Of a stretch of DNA of 64,000 nucleotides, positions 10,741 through 22,954 are shown in pieces. The notes beneath the pieces are model-generated. The model was not told the origin of the DNA and did not search any database. It saw only the letters and a program-made list of their open reading frames with translations. The DNA is taken from contig OW121740.1 in assembly GCA_933228675.1 (NCBI GenBank), forward strand, positions 31,830,632 to 31,894,631, written 5' to 3'. Position numbers and translations under genes: made by a program. Each line of letters begins with the position of its first letter. Within the stretch, counting starts at the first letter, position 1. The stretch comes from Stomorhina lunata (taxonomy: Eukaryota; Arthropoda; Insecta; Diptera; Rhiniidae).

Positions 10741-11830
10741 GTATACCCTTCACCACCATAGCTGGAAAGGGTATATTGGATTTGTGCTGATGTTTGTAAC
10801 GCATAGAAATATCGGTCTGAGACCTACCTTTTAGTATACCAATCGACTTAGAATCACTCCCTGAGTTGTTTTAACGATGTCCGACCGGCTGGCTGGCCGG
10901 TTATCCATGTAAGCTTGTTATCACTCTACAGGTTGTTACTTTAAAGATAATATTTTGGTCCAAGGACTATCCCTTTACTTTTTAGGCGAAATCGGATTAC
11001 TATTTCGGGTACCTCCCATAGGGATGCCTTCCCGGAATAGAGTTTTTGGTCCTTTACAGCCACAAATTTAGTTGTATATTAATAATATTCAGCACAAATA
11101 TTGCTTATCATAACCTTAATTATATATATATATATAATTCCCCGACAACATTCCAATTGGAACAAGGGGTACTTCTCTCAGACAATGAGCTGCATCCGAT
11201 TATATTTTTAGACTCATTGAAAGGGACCTACGTTTTAACGCCGGCTCCGAACGGCAAATTCATTAGTTTGAGAAGTTTTACATAGCCTAATACTCAATAA
11301 CTAGTGGCTAGCTGAGTTATGAGGTGAACTGCCGCTTTTATGAAAATTTATTTTTTCAAGTGAGTCTGGCCAGGGATCGAACTTGGGCCTCTGGTATGCT
11401 AGGCGGATGACTAACCTGCTATACCACGGCGGTTCACAACCTTAATTAGTGTTCCTAATTTTGTAGAAATCGGCCCAAATTTGACCCTACCTCCCATACA
11501 AGACACATTCTCAAAAGACGTTTATATACACATAAAAGTACAAAAACGTTAATTACTCTAAAGATAAATGCATTTGAGTACTTAAACTTTGCACAGATAA
11601 ATATTTTGTAAATATAAACCAATAATTAAAATTTTGTAACAATTGGTCCACAGTTGGCCTTAGCTCCCTTATCAGGCCTTTAGCCGGAAATGATATAGAT
11701 CTCCAAATTTTGAAAAAATAGCACGTAGTATATGTGCTAAACTTGTTTAATTGTTGGTCCATATTTGACCTTAGTAGTATAGGGTATTATATAGTCAGGC
11801 TTGACCGACTGTAGCACTTTCTTACTTGTT
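10741..11830 (+). mobile_element. mini-me-like repeat, family B, with nested SINE
   Basis: Begins GTATACCCTTCACCACCAT and ends with the hairpin region TCAGGCTTGACCGACT then CACTTTCTTACTTGTT. Includes TACCTCCCATAGGG and TTTAGCGATGTC-type blocks seen in the other family B copies (29.9, 32.1, 34.5, 37.6 kb). Without the 315-bp SINE and one target duplication the repeat is about 760 bp, matching the other full copies. Confidence 0.8.
11123..11437 (-). mobile_element. tRNA-derived SINE, full length, 11-bp target duplication
   Basis: Flanked on both sides by AACCTTAATTA (11112-11122 and 11438-11448), a clean target-site duplication inside family B. Read on the minus strand it starts GTGAACCGCCGTGGTATAGC, with an A-box-like GGTATAGCAGG and a B-box-like AAGTTCGATCCC at tRNA spacing; the anticodon-loop segment GCCTAGCAT resembles tRNA-Ala(AGC). 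A body follows, and the 3' end has CTCATTGTCTGAGAGAAG then a (TA)n tail. Partial copies lie at 33.4 and 37.0 kb. It would be transcribed by RNA polymerase III and moved by a LINE. Confidence 0.85.
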
Positions 11831-11833
11831 TTT

Positions 11834-12497
11834 TGTTTTTTTGTATTTTTGTGTTTCCGTAAGTTTTTTTATATGGGAGCTGTGGTCAAATGGTGGCCGA
11901 TTGTGACAAAATTTTGCACACTGGCTGGTATTCACATAGGACTTCCTTGTGCTAAATTTAGTGGCCAAAGCTATTACAGTTTATTATTTATTGGCATTTA
12001 AGTGTATTTTAGGTGGAATTTAGGCTGTTTCCGTAAGTTTTTTTATTGTTAAATGTGAACCGATTTCGATGAAATTTTATATGCTCGTCTATTGCTTGTG
12101 TAAAACTTCTAGATACCAAATTTTATCATCATAGCTGTTATAATTGTCTGTGTCATTTATTCGCGAATAAGCGATTAGCCCAAACGAGTTTATACGGGAG
12201 CTAGGGTCAAATGTGAACCGATTTTGCCCGATTTCAATACCAAAATTTTTCAAACAATGATGAATATTTGTGACAAATTTCAGTGACCTATATCCTTTCG
12301 TTAAGGTTTTATCGTGCCGACAACAGACAGACGGACAGACAGATAGACAGACGGACGGACATCGTACAATCGTCTTAGAATTTCAAAAGTATTCAGAATA
12401 TACTTCAATTTTGGTTTGTGAGCCAATATTAAGAAAATTACAATGGAAATGACAATCTCAATATACCCCCCATTCTTTTTGATGGTGGGTATAAAAA
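11834..12497 (+). mobile_element. mini-me-like repeat, family C, right-hand fragment
   Basis: Corresponds to the last third of the full family C copies: TGTTTCCGTAAG blocks, TATGGGAGCT, the (GACA/GACG)n tract at about 12.32-12.36 kb, and the end CATTCTTTTTGATGGTGGGT. Its left end abuts the family B copy. Confidence 0.8.
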
Positions 12498-12661
12498 AAA
12501 TTTGGTCAAATCTTTTGTTTGGAATATCATAAAAAACGTATATGAAAATAACTGTGAGTAAAGTAAATCTTTTAGTTAACCAAAGAAAATGCTTTATTAT
12601 TTCGCTAAAGATTTATAAATATTTAGTTTTTCTCCTACATAAATATCTACATTTTAAATTA

Positions 12662-14348
12662 AACAAGTAAGAGTGTTATATTCGGCTGTGCCGAATCTTA
12701 TATACTCACCATCAAGTTGTGTTAAATTTAGAAACATATCTCATATATCTATAAGGGTGCAGCTAATTCAAAATCTGCACCAAAACTGGAAAAATCGCTA
12801 AGCTATTTGGTATTGTTGGTAAAACCTTTGGACTAAATTAGGTTTCCGTAGCTTTATAGTTCAACATTCAAAAATATTTTAGTGGTTTCCCCAGTATTTA
12901 CTTTGATCAAAATTCGGTCTCATAACCAGGTATAGTTTTACATTAATAAGTTGTTAAATACTTTTCGTTGTGATTAATATGTAGTTAGGCTAAACACGTT
13001 AATAGTAATACGACAGGTCCATATATTTCGTTATGAGTTCCTAATGCATTCATCATATATAAAGTCTGGACTGAACATTGATTGATGCCTACATAATTTC
13101 GTAGGTGCAATCTTAATATAATGAATGTACCTCCAAATCTTTTTGATTGTAGATATAAAAAAGGGGATGTTATATATATAAGAATTATAGCCAAATGTTG
13201 ACCGATTATAACAAAATTTTACGCACTGGCTGGTATATATAGAGAGCTTATTCTTGCAAAATTTAGTGACCATAGCTATCATAGTTTCTAATTTAATAGC
13301 TTTTAACTGGCCTTTGCTAAAATTTTTGGTTTCCGTGAGTGTTTTTCACAAGAAAGCTAAAGTCAAATATGGACTGATTCCTATAAAATTTGAAAAACTG
13401 ATCAAAAATTGCATAAAACTTCCCTATTTTAAATTTAATCGTCATAGCTATTACAATTGTATTCAATTTATCAGCATTAAAGTGTTTCCCGGGGCGGGGT
13501 TATATGGGAGCTCTAACTAAATTTGAACCGATTTTGTCCATTTTCAACACACATCTTTTTCAAGATATCCAAAATACTTTTGTAAAATTTTGTCCCTCTA
13601 GCTCTTTTCGTTAAGGCGCTATCGTGCTTTTATCTGACGGACAGACGGACATAAACAACCTTTTCTTTATGTATTTTTGTGTTTCCATAAGTTTTTTATA
13701 TGGGAGCTATGGTCAAATGGTGACCGATTGTGACGAAATTTTGCGCACTGGCTGGCATTGACATAAGACTTCTTTGTGCTTAATTTAGTCTTACTAGCTC
13801 TTGTAGTTAAGGAGCTATCACGATTTTATCTGACGGACAGACGGACATAAATCCCCTTTTCTTTTTGAATTTTTGTGTTTTCGTAAGTTTTTTATATGGG
13901 AGCTAGGTCAAATAGTGACCGATTGTGACAAAATTTTGCACACTAGCTGGCATTGATATAAGACTTTCTTGTGCCAAATTTAGTGGTTATATCTGTTATA
14001 CTTTTAGATTTATTGGCATTAAAGTGTATTTTGGGTGAAATTTAGCCTGTTTTCGTAAGTTTTTTGTATGGGAGCTATGGCTAAATGTGAACCGATTTCG
14101 ATGAAATTTTATATGCTGCCTAGTGCTTATCTAAAACTTCTAGATACCAAATTTTGTCATCATAACTGTCATAATTTGTCATTTATTAGCAAATAAGCGA
14201 TTAGCCTAGACGAGGTTATACGGGAGCTATGGCCAAATGCTAACCGATTTTGCCCAACTTCAATACCAAAATTTTCTCATAGATAAAGAATGTTTTTGCT
14301 AAGTTTCAGTTAGCCAGCTCTTTTCGTTTAGACGTTATCGTGATTTCA

Positions 14349-14382
<34 letters not shown>

Positions 14383-14543
14383 GGACAGACAGACGGACAG
14401 ACAGACGGACATAGCTCAATCGTCTTAGAATTTCATAAGGATTCAGAATATATATCGTTTTTGATTTTTGAACCAATATTAAGGAAATTACAAACGGAAT
14501 GACAATCTCAATATACCCCCCATTCTTTTTGATGGTGGGTATA
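12662..14543 (+). mobile_element. mini-me-like repeat, family C, full copy
   Basis: Starts AACAAGTAAGAGTG and a hairpin TTCGGCTGTGCCGAA, then TATACTCACCATCAA; ends TTGATGGTGGGTATA, so CACCATCAA/TTGATGGTG forms inverted termini around the body. Several internal blocks of the type TATGGGAGCTATGG...CCGATT...AAATTTTG repeat with diverged spacing. Same family at 43.2, 52.0 and 60.2 kb. No coding capacity. Confidence 0.85.
14350..14410. repeat. (GACA/GACG)n microsatellite inside family C
   Basis: About 15 tetranucleotides of GACA/GACG (GTCY on the other strand) near the right end of the repeat. The matching site in other family C copies has only a few units, so this tract expanded in this copy. 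Confidence 0.9.
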
Positions 14544-15710
14544 ATAAACCTGCTCTGTAAAATATATATGTATCAATTTATGTACAAAAGGGCAGAATGA
14601 AATACTGAAAATGCTGTAAACACATTATAAACCAAATTTAAAACAATCTACTTTAACACATTTTATAGCAGCTCAAAAATGAAGCTAAAAATTTTCGAGG
14701 TGTTTTCTCGAAGCAAATACGTAATTTTACAGATGAGAGCTTTTGAATTTTTTGATGATACATACCCGTACTACCGAAAATAACTATTATCTTAGTGGTT
14801 AACATGTTTGTTTACAAACAACAAAAACACACATACATACTGACGTAGATAAATAGAATCAACAAAAATTATTCCGGTAGTGCTAGTAGAAAATATGGTG
14901 TTAAAAATTCTCGGTTGTTCAAGGGCAACCGAGGACAATTGCTTTTGAACCTAGAACATAAAAAGGTAATTTTTCTTCTTAAACAAATTGCGATGTCTAG
15001 CCATTTCATTGGTATTTGAGACGCCAGTTACTTTTGGAAATGCTGGGTTCCTTTATGGGGAAGTGATAGCATAAATATGTAAATGTGTAGTTGTGAGTAA
15101 ATGTGCGTACAGGAACAGGATGCAGGAAATACTAACAGTATACATACATATACACAATTCCATGCTTAGGTTAACAACGTGCTCGCATAGAAACTGAAAA
15201 ATACAGTTAGTTACAGTCATTTGCATATTTTTCATGTTTAGCCTTTAACATTTGCAGTTCCACATGATGGAACAAAGGAAATACAGTAATTCAATAAAAC
15301 TTCGCCGTTTCCCTAGCATGGAACTAATGCCAATACTGAACAACTAACAAACAAATGTTTTTTTTTTTTTGTTACCATCTACAGTCGTGACGTTTGTGCT
15401 ACGACATTAATTCGAAATTCCGTTAGTAAAAACCAAAAGAAATTTTTGTGTTTTCATGTTGTCATTGTATTTCCATAAATGTCCCAAGTTTGTTTGTGGC
15501 TATAATTCATGTGTGACAACACCCGTTACCAACTTTGCCGAAATTTTAGTTGGAAAATTTTTAGTGCATTTTTGTCTGTGCGCACCAAATGTTAATCATA
15601 AATTAGTAACGAACGAAAGTTGAAGGCAACACGTAAACGAGCAGCAAAAAATTTTTTAAATAAAATTTAATTTCCAAAAACAATAAAAAAAATAAAAGTG
15701 GAAAATACCT
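14544..15710. other. AT-rich spacer, no gene recognised
   Basis: No coding signal, RNA gene or repeat that I can name. The frame on the minus strand at 15.05-15.24 kb has no motif. This is the best candidate for older unique DNA in the left half. Confidence 0.4.
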
Positions 15711-17460
15711 ATCAAAAATAAAAAAAAAACTCAGCAAGATTCGGCTTTAAAAGTAATAAAAAGCTCTTAAGCTAAGACAATATAATATAAAGATTCATAC
15801 ATTATTTTTTTATCAAATGTGAAATTAAAGTGGATTAACCCTAACACTCAAAAGAATGTGGGTAGATGAACAAGCGAGCCAAGCTGAGTCAGCAGCAAGT
15901 AAAGGCGACATGAGGATCTTATATAATATATCAAGGGCGTTGTGCGGCAAACCTACCTACACCAACAGTCCCATCCTGAGTAGTAGCGGTACACTTCTCT
16001 CAACGCCGGATGAACAATTAATACGATGGATGGAACACTTCCAGTCAACATTAAACAATCCCATTGGATTAGAAGCACTGACGGAAGTGCAAAACGAAAC
16101 CAACCATGACTGTTTATTCAATGGAATTTCAGACATCCCACCAACATTACAAGAATTAAAGAATGCAATTAAAAGTCTTAAGCGCAACAAGGCCCCGGGC
16201 AAAGACAATATCTCAGCGGAGATGCTTTTATGTGACGTTGAACTATCGGCGAGACTGTGGCACCCATTTGTGCGTAAAATATGGGAAGAAGAAGCTCTGC
16301 CAACCTTTTGGAATGAAGGTATACTAGTGAAAATACCAAAATAAGGGTGACTCCAAAGACTGCAATAACTACAGGGGAATAACACTTCTTCCAATACCGA
16401 GCAAAACACTAAGTCGAGTGATTTTGAATAGAACGTCTGACGCAGTTTCTAAAACACTACGTGAAAATCAGTTTGGGTTCCGAGAGAATAAATCTTGTGT
16501 TGATCTAATCAACACAGTAAGAATAGTACTGGAGCAATGTATTGAATTCCGCACACCCATTTACCTAGCGTTTATCGACTTAATGAAATCAAAAATAAAA
16601 AAAAAACTCAGCAAGATTCGGCTTTAAAAGTAATAAAAAGCTCTTAAGCTAAGACAATATAATATAAAGATTCATACATTATTTTTTTATCAAATGTGAA
16701 ATTAAAGTGGATTAACCCTAACACTCAAAAGAATGTGGGTAGATGAACAAGCGAGCCAAGCTGAGTCAGCAGCAAGTAAAGGCGACATGAGGATCTTATA
16801 TAATATATCAAGGGCGTTGTGCGGCAAACCTACCTACACCAACAGTCCCATCCTGAGTAGTAGCGGTACACTTCTCTCAACGCCGGATGAACAATTAATA
16901 CGATGGATGGAACACTTCCAGTCAACATTAAACAATCCCATTGGATTAGAAGCACTGACGGAAGTGCAAAACGAAACCAACCATGACTGTTTATTCAATG
17001 GAATTTCAGACATCCAACATTACAAGAATTAAAGAATGCAATTAAAAGTCTTAAGCGCAACAAGGCCCCGGGCAAAGACAATATCTCAGCGGAGATGCTT
17101 TTATGTGACGTTGAACTATCGGCGAGACTGTGGCACCCATTTGTGCGTAAAATATGGGAAGAAGAAGCTCTGCCAACCTTTTGGAATGAAGGTATACTAG
17201 TGAAAATACCAAAATAAGGGTGACTCCAAAGACTGCAATAACTACAGGGGAATAACACTTCTTCCAATACCGAGCAAAACACTAAGTCGAGTGATTTTGA
17301 ATAGAACGTCTGACGCAGTTTCTAAAACACTACGCGAAAATCAGTTTGGGTTCCGAGAGAATAAATCTTGTGTTGATCTAATCAACACAGTAAGAATAGT
17401 ACTGGAGCAATGTATTGAATTCCGCACACCCATTTACCTAGCGTTTATCGACTTAATGAA
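15711..17460 (+). repeat. Tandem duplication, 877-bp unit, nearly identical copies
   Basis: Unit 1 is 15711-16587 and unit 2 is 16588-17460. Aligned by eye they differ by one 4-base deletion in unit 2 (near 17015) and one T/C change (16462 versus 17335). Each unit holds the pre-insertion flank, the target duplication AACCCTAACACTC and the 5' part of the LINE; only unit 2 runs on into the rest of the LINE. The duplication therefore happened after the LINE inserted. Confidence 0.93.
15856..16587 (+). pseudogene. LINE reverse transcriptase, duplicated N-terminal part (unit 1)
   Basis: Frame 15856-16344 gives a linker and RT fingers: LKNAIKSLKRNKAPGKDNIS, LLCDVELSARLWHPF, LPTFWNEGILVKIPK. One extra T at AAAATAAGG near 16342 shifts the frame; the next frame reads NNYRGITLLPIPSKTLSRVI and NQFGFRENKSCVDLINTVR. 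Unit 1 breaks at IDLMK, just before the catalytic AFDSVN block. Confidence 0.88.
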
Positions 17461-18516
17461 GGCCTTCGACAGTGTCAACTGGAGCTATATATGGAGAATT
17501 TTAGAAAACCGTAACATGCCAACGAAAATTCTGAACTTAATTCGGGCAATGTACGTGGACTTTAAATGCCGGGTTTTACATAAAGGTAAATTGTCTAATC
17601 CGTTCGAAGTTACTACTGGAGTAAGACAAGGATGTATCTTATCACCCATACTTTTTATCCTTGTCATCGACAATATAATGCGCACGGCACTGAATGGTAG
17701 ACATGGTATCCAATGGACACCCTTTAAACAACTTGAGGACTTGGAATACGCCTATGACGTATGCCTTCTAAGCCAAAGCCTAGGTCACCTTCACGAAAAC
17801 ACTAGCGCTATTACTGTTGAATCTCGGGGAGCTGGGCTGGAAATCAATATCTCCAAGACAAAGATTATGCCTGGAGGCTATGGCGCAAACCCGTCGCCAC
17901 ACATCAATGTGGACAACGAGGTTATTGGATGTGTAGGGTCCTTTAATTATCTTGGTAGTTTGGTATCTACAAAAGGTGGCGCCGACGAGGATATTGAATC
18001 GCGTATAAATAAGGCAAAATCAGCATTCGGAATTCTACGAGCTATTTGGAAATCTCTAAGTTACGAATATATAACTCGAATGTCAAGTCCATCTTGTATT
18101 ACGGCTGCGAAACTTAGAAACGCACAAATGTCATCGATAAGCGCCTACAAACCTTTGCAAACAAATGCTGGCGGCAAATCCTTAATATATGGTGGCCAAA
18201 TCGTATAAGAAATGAAGATCTACTAAACGCTACAAACCAAATCTCTTCTTCTATAGAGGTTTGTCAACGGAAATGGCGGTGGATAGGCCACACACTTCGA
18301 AGGCCAAATACCAACATTGCTCGACAAGCGCTTCGTTGGAATCCACAAGGAAGCGGCCGTCGTGTTGGTGCACCTGCTAGAACGTGGAGAAGGTCAATTG
18401 AAGCGGAGTTACAAGCAGCAAACTATTCATGGAATGATGTATGCCTAACATCTCGCAATAGAGTTCGATATAAAAGGTTGGTTGAGGCCCTATGCTCCAC
18501 TGGGAGTCAAGGATAA
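16733..18516 (+). pseudogene. LINE reverse transcriptase, long copy
   Basis: Unit 2 plus the remainder of the element. 16733-17032 repeats the linker but has a 4-base deletion; the shared frameshift at IPK follows. 17291-18208 holds the RT core: NQFGFRENKS, IDLMKAFDSVNWSYIW, GVRQGCILSPILF, then EYAYDVCLLS, where the catalytic YADD has become YAYD, and INISKTKIM, FNYLGSLVS. After a frame change the C-terminus WRWIGHTLRRPNTNIARQAL ... WRRSIEAEL ... LVEALCSTGSQG ends at TAA 18514-18516. The lost Asp and the frameshifts make the enzyme dead. Confidence 0.9.
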
Positions 18517-18541
18517 CAGAAGAAGAAGAACCCTAACACTC

Positions 18542-20435
18542 CTGACATGGGTACCTGGGTACCTGAGCGAACTTTTAAGTCGAATATCTCCTAAAAGATA
18601 AAAAAAGATAAAAGATTTGATTTCAGATCAATAGCCATACAAAGCTTGCAGCTTCTTCTGAATTCTTCTAGTTAAAATTGTATGTTAATTCCATTTTATG
18701 TAAAGAACTCTTCAAATTATTCTCTACAGTTAGTCTAAATATATTTCGCGAAATATTTAATCGTAACGGAAAGATTAGTATTCATGGATGCCAGGTACGA
18801 ATACATAAGCGCAGAAACAAACATACATTTCAAGGGCACGTGTGTGTGCCTTAGCTTTCTCTCATTAATTAATAGTCTAAATTAGTTGTTTTGTATTAGA
18901 GGAAAAGCGGTATACTATCTTTTTTTTTTGGAGTTTTCAAAACGACCATCAATGTATGGAAGTATCTTTATATTATAGAGTCTTTGTCTTAAGTCGTCCA
19001 ATATTAAAGTTTAACCTTAAGGAATTAGAAGCCCAGAATTAGTTTCCTTATGCATGACAGCACACAGCAAGTCTAGAAACCATGTCTTATGATCTTCTTT
19101 TCCTCGTCAACACAGCTTCTGCAAACTTCACTGAGCCATTTCATCAAAAAGAAAAAAAAAACTATTTGCAGACTTTTAAGATTTTCCTATGGTTTCATGA
19201 ACTTTTTGTCAGAGTTTATAAAAATGTCAATAAAAATTTCTTTTAAATGATAAATATTTATCGTCTTGAAAGGTCTTTATTATTCAAACTATTCTGTAGG
19301 AAAATAAAAATATATGAATTAATTTTTGAAACAGTTCTTCCACATCAATTGAGTTTACTTCGTTTTGCACACATCCATCACTTTTCGCAAGTCTCATATT
19401 GTCATGAGTCGTGACTCATGATAAATGATTACACTGTATGACAGTGAATTGCAATAAGTAGGTGCTGTCATTGGATTTTTGGAAGCAAAAAAGAACTCAA
19501 CACTTCTGTTACCTAAAAAAATTGACTATATTTTTATTTTATGATTTTAATGTTCCTGGTGAACAATATTTTTTGCCCAGAGGCGTGAGTTTTTAATGCA
19601 ATAATTGTACCTGTTATCATTTTATACATTTTATACATGTTTGATACAGCAAAAATAGGAAAACATGTCTAGACTATTATGCTGTTAATGTTTTACTAAT
19701 ATTTAAAAAATCTTTAATATTTCTTGAAAAAATGTACTAAAAAGCCAAAAAATGTATTTTTACAAAATCAGTTTTAAAATTTGACTTTCAATTTCTAAAA
19801 AACTGTACGAGATACAAAAACGATATTTCGCAGTAACAAAGCCTATTTTGTTGTTTATGTAAAATAATTTAAAGAATTAAAAAAATTAAACCCAACTGTC
19901 CGTTTTTTGCCACTAAAATTATGGTGCAAGGAAATTTGTCAGTTTTTATAAAATAATATTTCCTAGATTCGTTTATGAATTCGTGCTACTTTTTATTTTA
20001 AAGATCTAAAAAGAACATACAAAGCTATATAACTGCATTTAAGAAAGTAGAAAAATAGGTTTGACTTTTTTGTCATATGCTCGAAAACTCAAAAATGTTG
20101 GTAAAAGTTGGACCAATGTCAGCCAATGCCACACGTAGGGTAAATGTTGTGCAGACATAATGGTTTTGAATCATCCTAAAAGTACATAAATGAAAATATT
20201 TACTTTTCCGTATAAGAAAACATTAACTTTTAATAAAAAAAATTTAGAGTTAAAAAAAAAACAAAAACAAAATAGGCAAGAAACAAAATCCAATTTATAG
20301 CAACAAAATACATGGCTCGAGAGAACAAAGGAATATAATCTCGAATATTGTTGCCACGACACTAATATTTTTGTAAATATTGGGAATATTTTTCAAAACA
20401 GAAATAAATTCTAATATAAAACAATTTTAGATTTT
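18542..20435. other. AT-rich spacer, no gene recognised
   Basis: Continues the pre-insertion flank of the LINE. Contains homopolymer runs and small frames without motifs. At 19.04-19.08 kb a few words resemble the remnant at 44.85 kb, too short to call. Confidence 0.4.
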
Positions 20436-20439
20436 TATA

Positions 20440-22190
20440 TTTTTTAAATTTTTTCGATCCAAAAATTTTTTTATAGAAAAATTTTTAATAAAAATATTTT
20501 TCTTTGGAAAATTGTTCGATAAAATTTATATTTTATAGAAAATTTTTCCATAAAAATTTTCGATAAAAATATTTTTATATTAAAAAACTTTAAAATCTGC
20601 TATAGAAAAACTTTTGATAAAAAAATTTTTGATACAAAATTTTCTATAGAAAATTTTTTGTAAGAAAATTTTCTATAGAAAAATTTTGGATTAGAAAATT
20701 TTCTATAGAAAAATTTTTGATAAAAAATTTTCTATAGAAAAATTTTTGATAAAAAAAATTCTATAGAAATATTTTTGATAAAAAAAATTCTATAGAAAAA
20801 TTTTTGATAAAAAAAATTTTAATAGAAAAATTTCTGATAACAAATTTTTCTATAGAAATATTTTTAATAAAAAAATTTTTTATAGAATGATTTTTGGTAA
20901 AAAATTAATAAAAAAAATTTTTGTACAAAAAGTTTTGATAAAAAATTTTTGTAGAAAAATTTTTGATAAAAAAAATTTTACAGAAAAATTGTTGATAAAA
21001 AAAATTCTATCGAAAAATTTTTGATAAAAAAAATCCATGAATATATGGTGCCAAGTCCCGCAATGAAAATGATTTATAAAAATTTGATATGTAAAATTAA
21101 AAAAAAAAAAAATTTGTATATCAAACATTTTCTCAAAAATTAACAAAATTGTCCGGATATAAATATAATTCAAGTAAGAAAAATTATTCGCACTTGATCC
21201 CTATATATAACTTTTATTTATTTTAAACATCTTTTTTTAATTTTTCTATAAAAAAATTAATATTGATAACTTTCTAAAAAAATCAATATTGAAAATTTTT
21301 TTTATAAAGTTTTATATTAAAAATTTTCTATATAAAATTTTATATTGAAATTTTTTCATAGAAAATTGTATATTGAAATTATTTGATAAAACTTTTTATA
21401 TTGAAAATTTTCTTTAGAAAATTTTATATTGAAATTTTTCTATAGAAAATTTTATATTAAAAATTTTCTATAGAAAATTTTATATTAAAAATTTTCTATA
21501 GAAAATTTTAAATAAAAATTCTATATTGAAAACTTTCTTTTGAAAATTTCTAATAAAAAATTCTATATTGAAAATTTTCTTCTGAAAATTATTTGTGAAA
21601 AAAATTTAAATTCAAAATTTTATATTTCAAAATTTAAATTACAAATTTTATATTGAAGTTTTCCTATAAAAAATCTTATATTGAAATTTTCCTAAAGAAA
21701 ATTTTATATTGAAATATATTTAAAGACAATTTTATATTGACATTTTTCTATAGATAATTTTATATTTTTTTTATAAAAAATTTTAAATTTTGTATCTAAT
21801 TTTTTCTAAAAATTTGTCTATGTATATTGAAATTTTTCAAAGAATATTTTTTATTGAAAATTTCCAATAGAAAATTTTATATTGAAATGTTTCTATAGAA
21901 AATTTTAAATAGAAATTTTTCTAAAGATAATTTTAAACTTTTATTTCTATATAAAAATTTATTTTGAAAATTTTCCTAAAAAATTTAATATTGAAAATTT
22001 CTTATAAAAAATTTGATATCGAAAATTTTTTTCCAAACATTTTATATTGAAAATTTTTTATAAAACATTTTATATCAAAAAATTTTTTTTAGACATTTTA
22101 TATTGAAAATTTTTTATAAAAAATTTTATATCGAAAATTTTATATTGAAAAATTTCTATTAAAATTTTGTGGTGAATATTTTTGATGAAA
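20440..22190. repeat. Degenerate AT satellite with TTTTCTATAGAAAA core
   Basis: Imperfect tandem repeats, spacing about 29-31 bp. To about 21.0 kb the unit resembles TTTCTATAGAAAAATTTTTGATAAAA-type; from 21.25 kb a second variant links the same core to TATATTGAAA. The palindromic core is shared with the arrays at 24.5 and 40-42.7 kb. The minus-strand frame at 20.88-21.17 kb is repeat translation. Confidence 0.85.
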
Positions 22191-22326
22191 AAATGTATGC
22201 TAATTATTTACAATGTTAATTATTACAATTTACAAGTATAAAAAAACTCAAAACAACAATTTAAAAAAATGTATGTTAAAAATGTTAATATTTAAATTTT
22301 GAACAATAATTTTATCTAAAATATAT

Positions 22327-22954
22327 CGTCATTAATTTTTAAGTTATCCGCCCCATTGTGCAAAGTTCACTACTTTTAGTTCTTCCCCTAGTTTTCTACA
22401 ATGTTTCTGTTATTGTTTTTCTTCTTATATATATAAGCAGCGCAACATGTTTCTCTTATTTGATGTAAAAAGTATAGCAACATTTTTTCTCTTTATTTAT
22501 ATATTTATTAATCTTCATTCTCTCTCTCTGTTGCTGTGCACTTCAGAGAATCAATTTGTACAACGTATGTGAGAGCGTGTTCTTGATCATGTGATAATGT
22601 ATTGAAACATGCATGAACTTTCGTAAGCCACATTGTTTGTGTAATCAACGTCATTGCTTCTTTGTTTACGTCTGCAGAAAATGCTAGAAACTCTCTACTC
22701 TACTATAAAAGGCCGATGAATAAATATTATGGGAACAGTTTTAATTGAGACGCGTATAAGAGAACAGTGTGAAGAATATTTGTAAAGCAGTTTTGTGAAG
22801 TTTGTTTTCAGTTTTTGTGAAAGTGTGTTTAAAAGTGATTTACTCTTAAGTTAATAAAAATATAACTTTGTAAATCTACATAACGTGTTTCAATTTTGTT
22901 TTCGGTGGCTTGGAAAAAGAATTCCTTCCACGTTTTTAAAGGAAAAACGTAACA
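22327..22954 (+). mobile_element. Probable solo LTR, copy 1
   Basis: Similar over its whole length to 38408-38990. The second copy begins TGTCACGAATTTTTAAG and both end GTAACA or ATAACA, fitting TG...CA LTR ends (here the first base reads C). It holds a TATA box, TATAAAAG at 22704-22711, about 30 bp before a likely start, and AATAAA at 22853-22858. No gag, pol or primer-binding site follows, so it is a solo LTR rather than a provirus. A Ty3-type origin is likely but unproven. Confidence 0.7.
22704..22711 (+). promoter_or_regulatory. TATA box of LTR copy 1
   Basis: TATAAAAG in the context ACTATAAAAGGCCGATG; the second LTR has TATCAAAG at the same place, so only this copy keeps a consensus TATA. 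Confidence 0.65.

Larger units (their letters stand above)
15850..18528 (+). mobile_element. RTE-like LINE, 5' truncated, 13-bp target duplication
   Basis: AACCCTAACACTC occurs before the element (15837-15849, copied at 16714-16726) and after it (18529-18541). The 3' end is a short CAGAAGAAGAAG tail, not poly(A), as in RTE-type LINEs. The element starts inside the linker before reverse transcriptase, so it is 5' truncated at insertion. Confidence 0.9.

Noticed and set aside
13254..13520. Frame also found at 52589-52855 and 61245-61445
   Set aside because: Shared because it lies in family C repeats; lengths and ends vary with indels and there is no domain.
20880..21173. 97-residue frame on the minus strand rich in Phe and Ile
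   Set aside because: It is the translation of the degenerate AT satellite.
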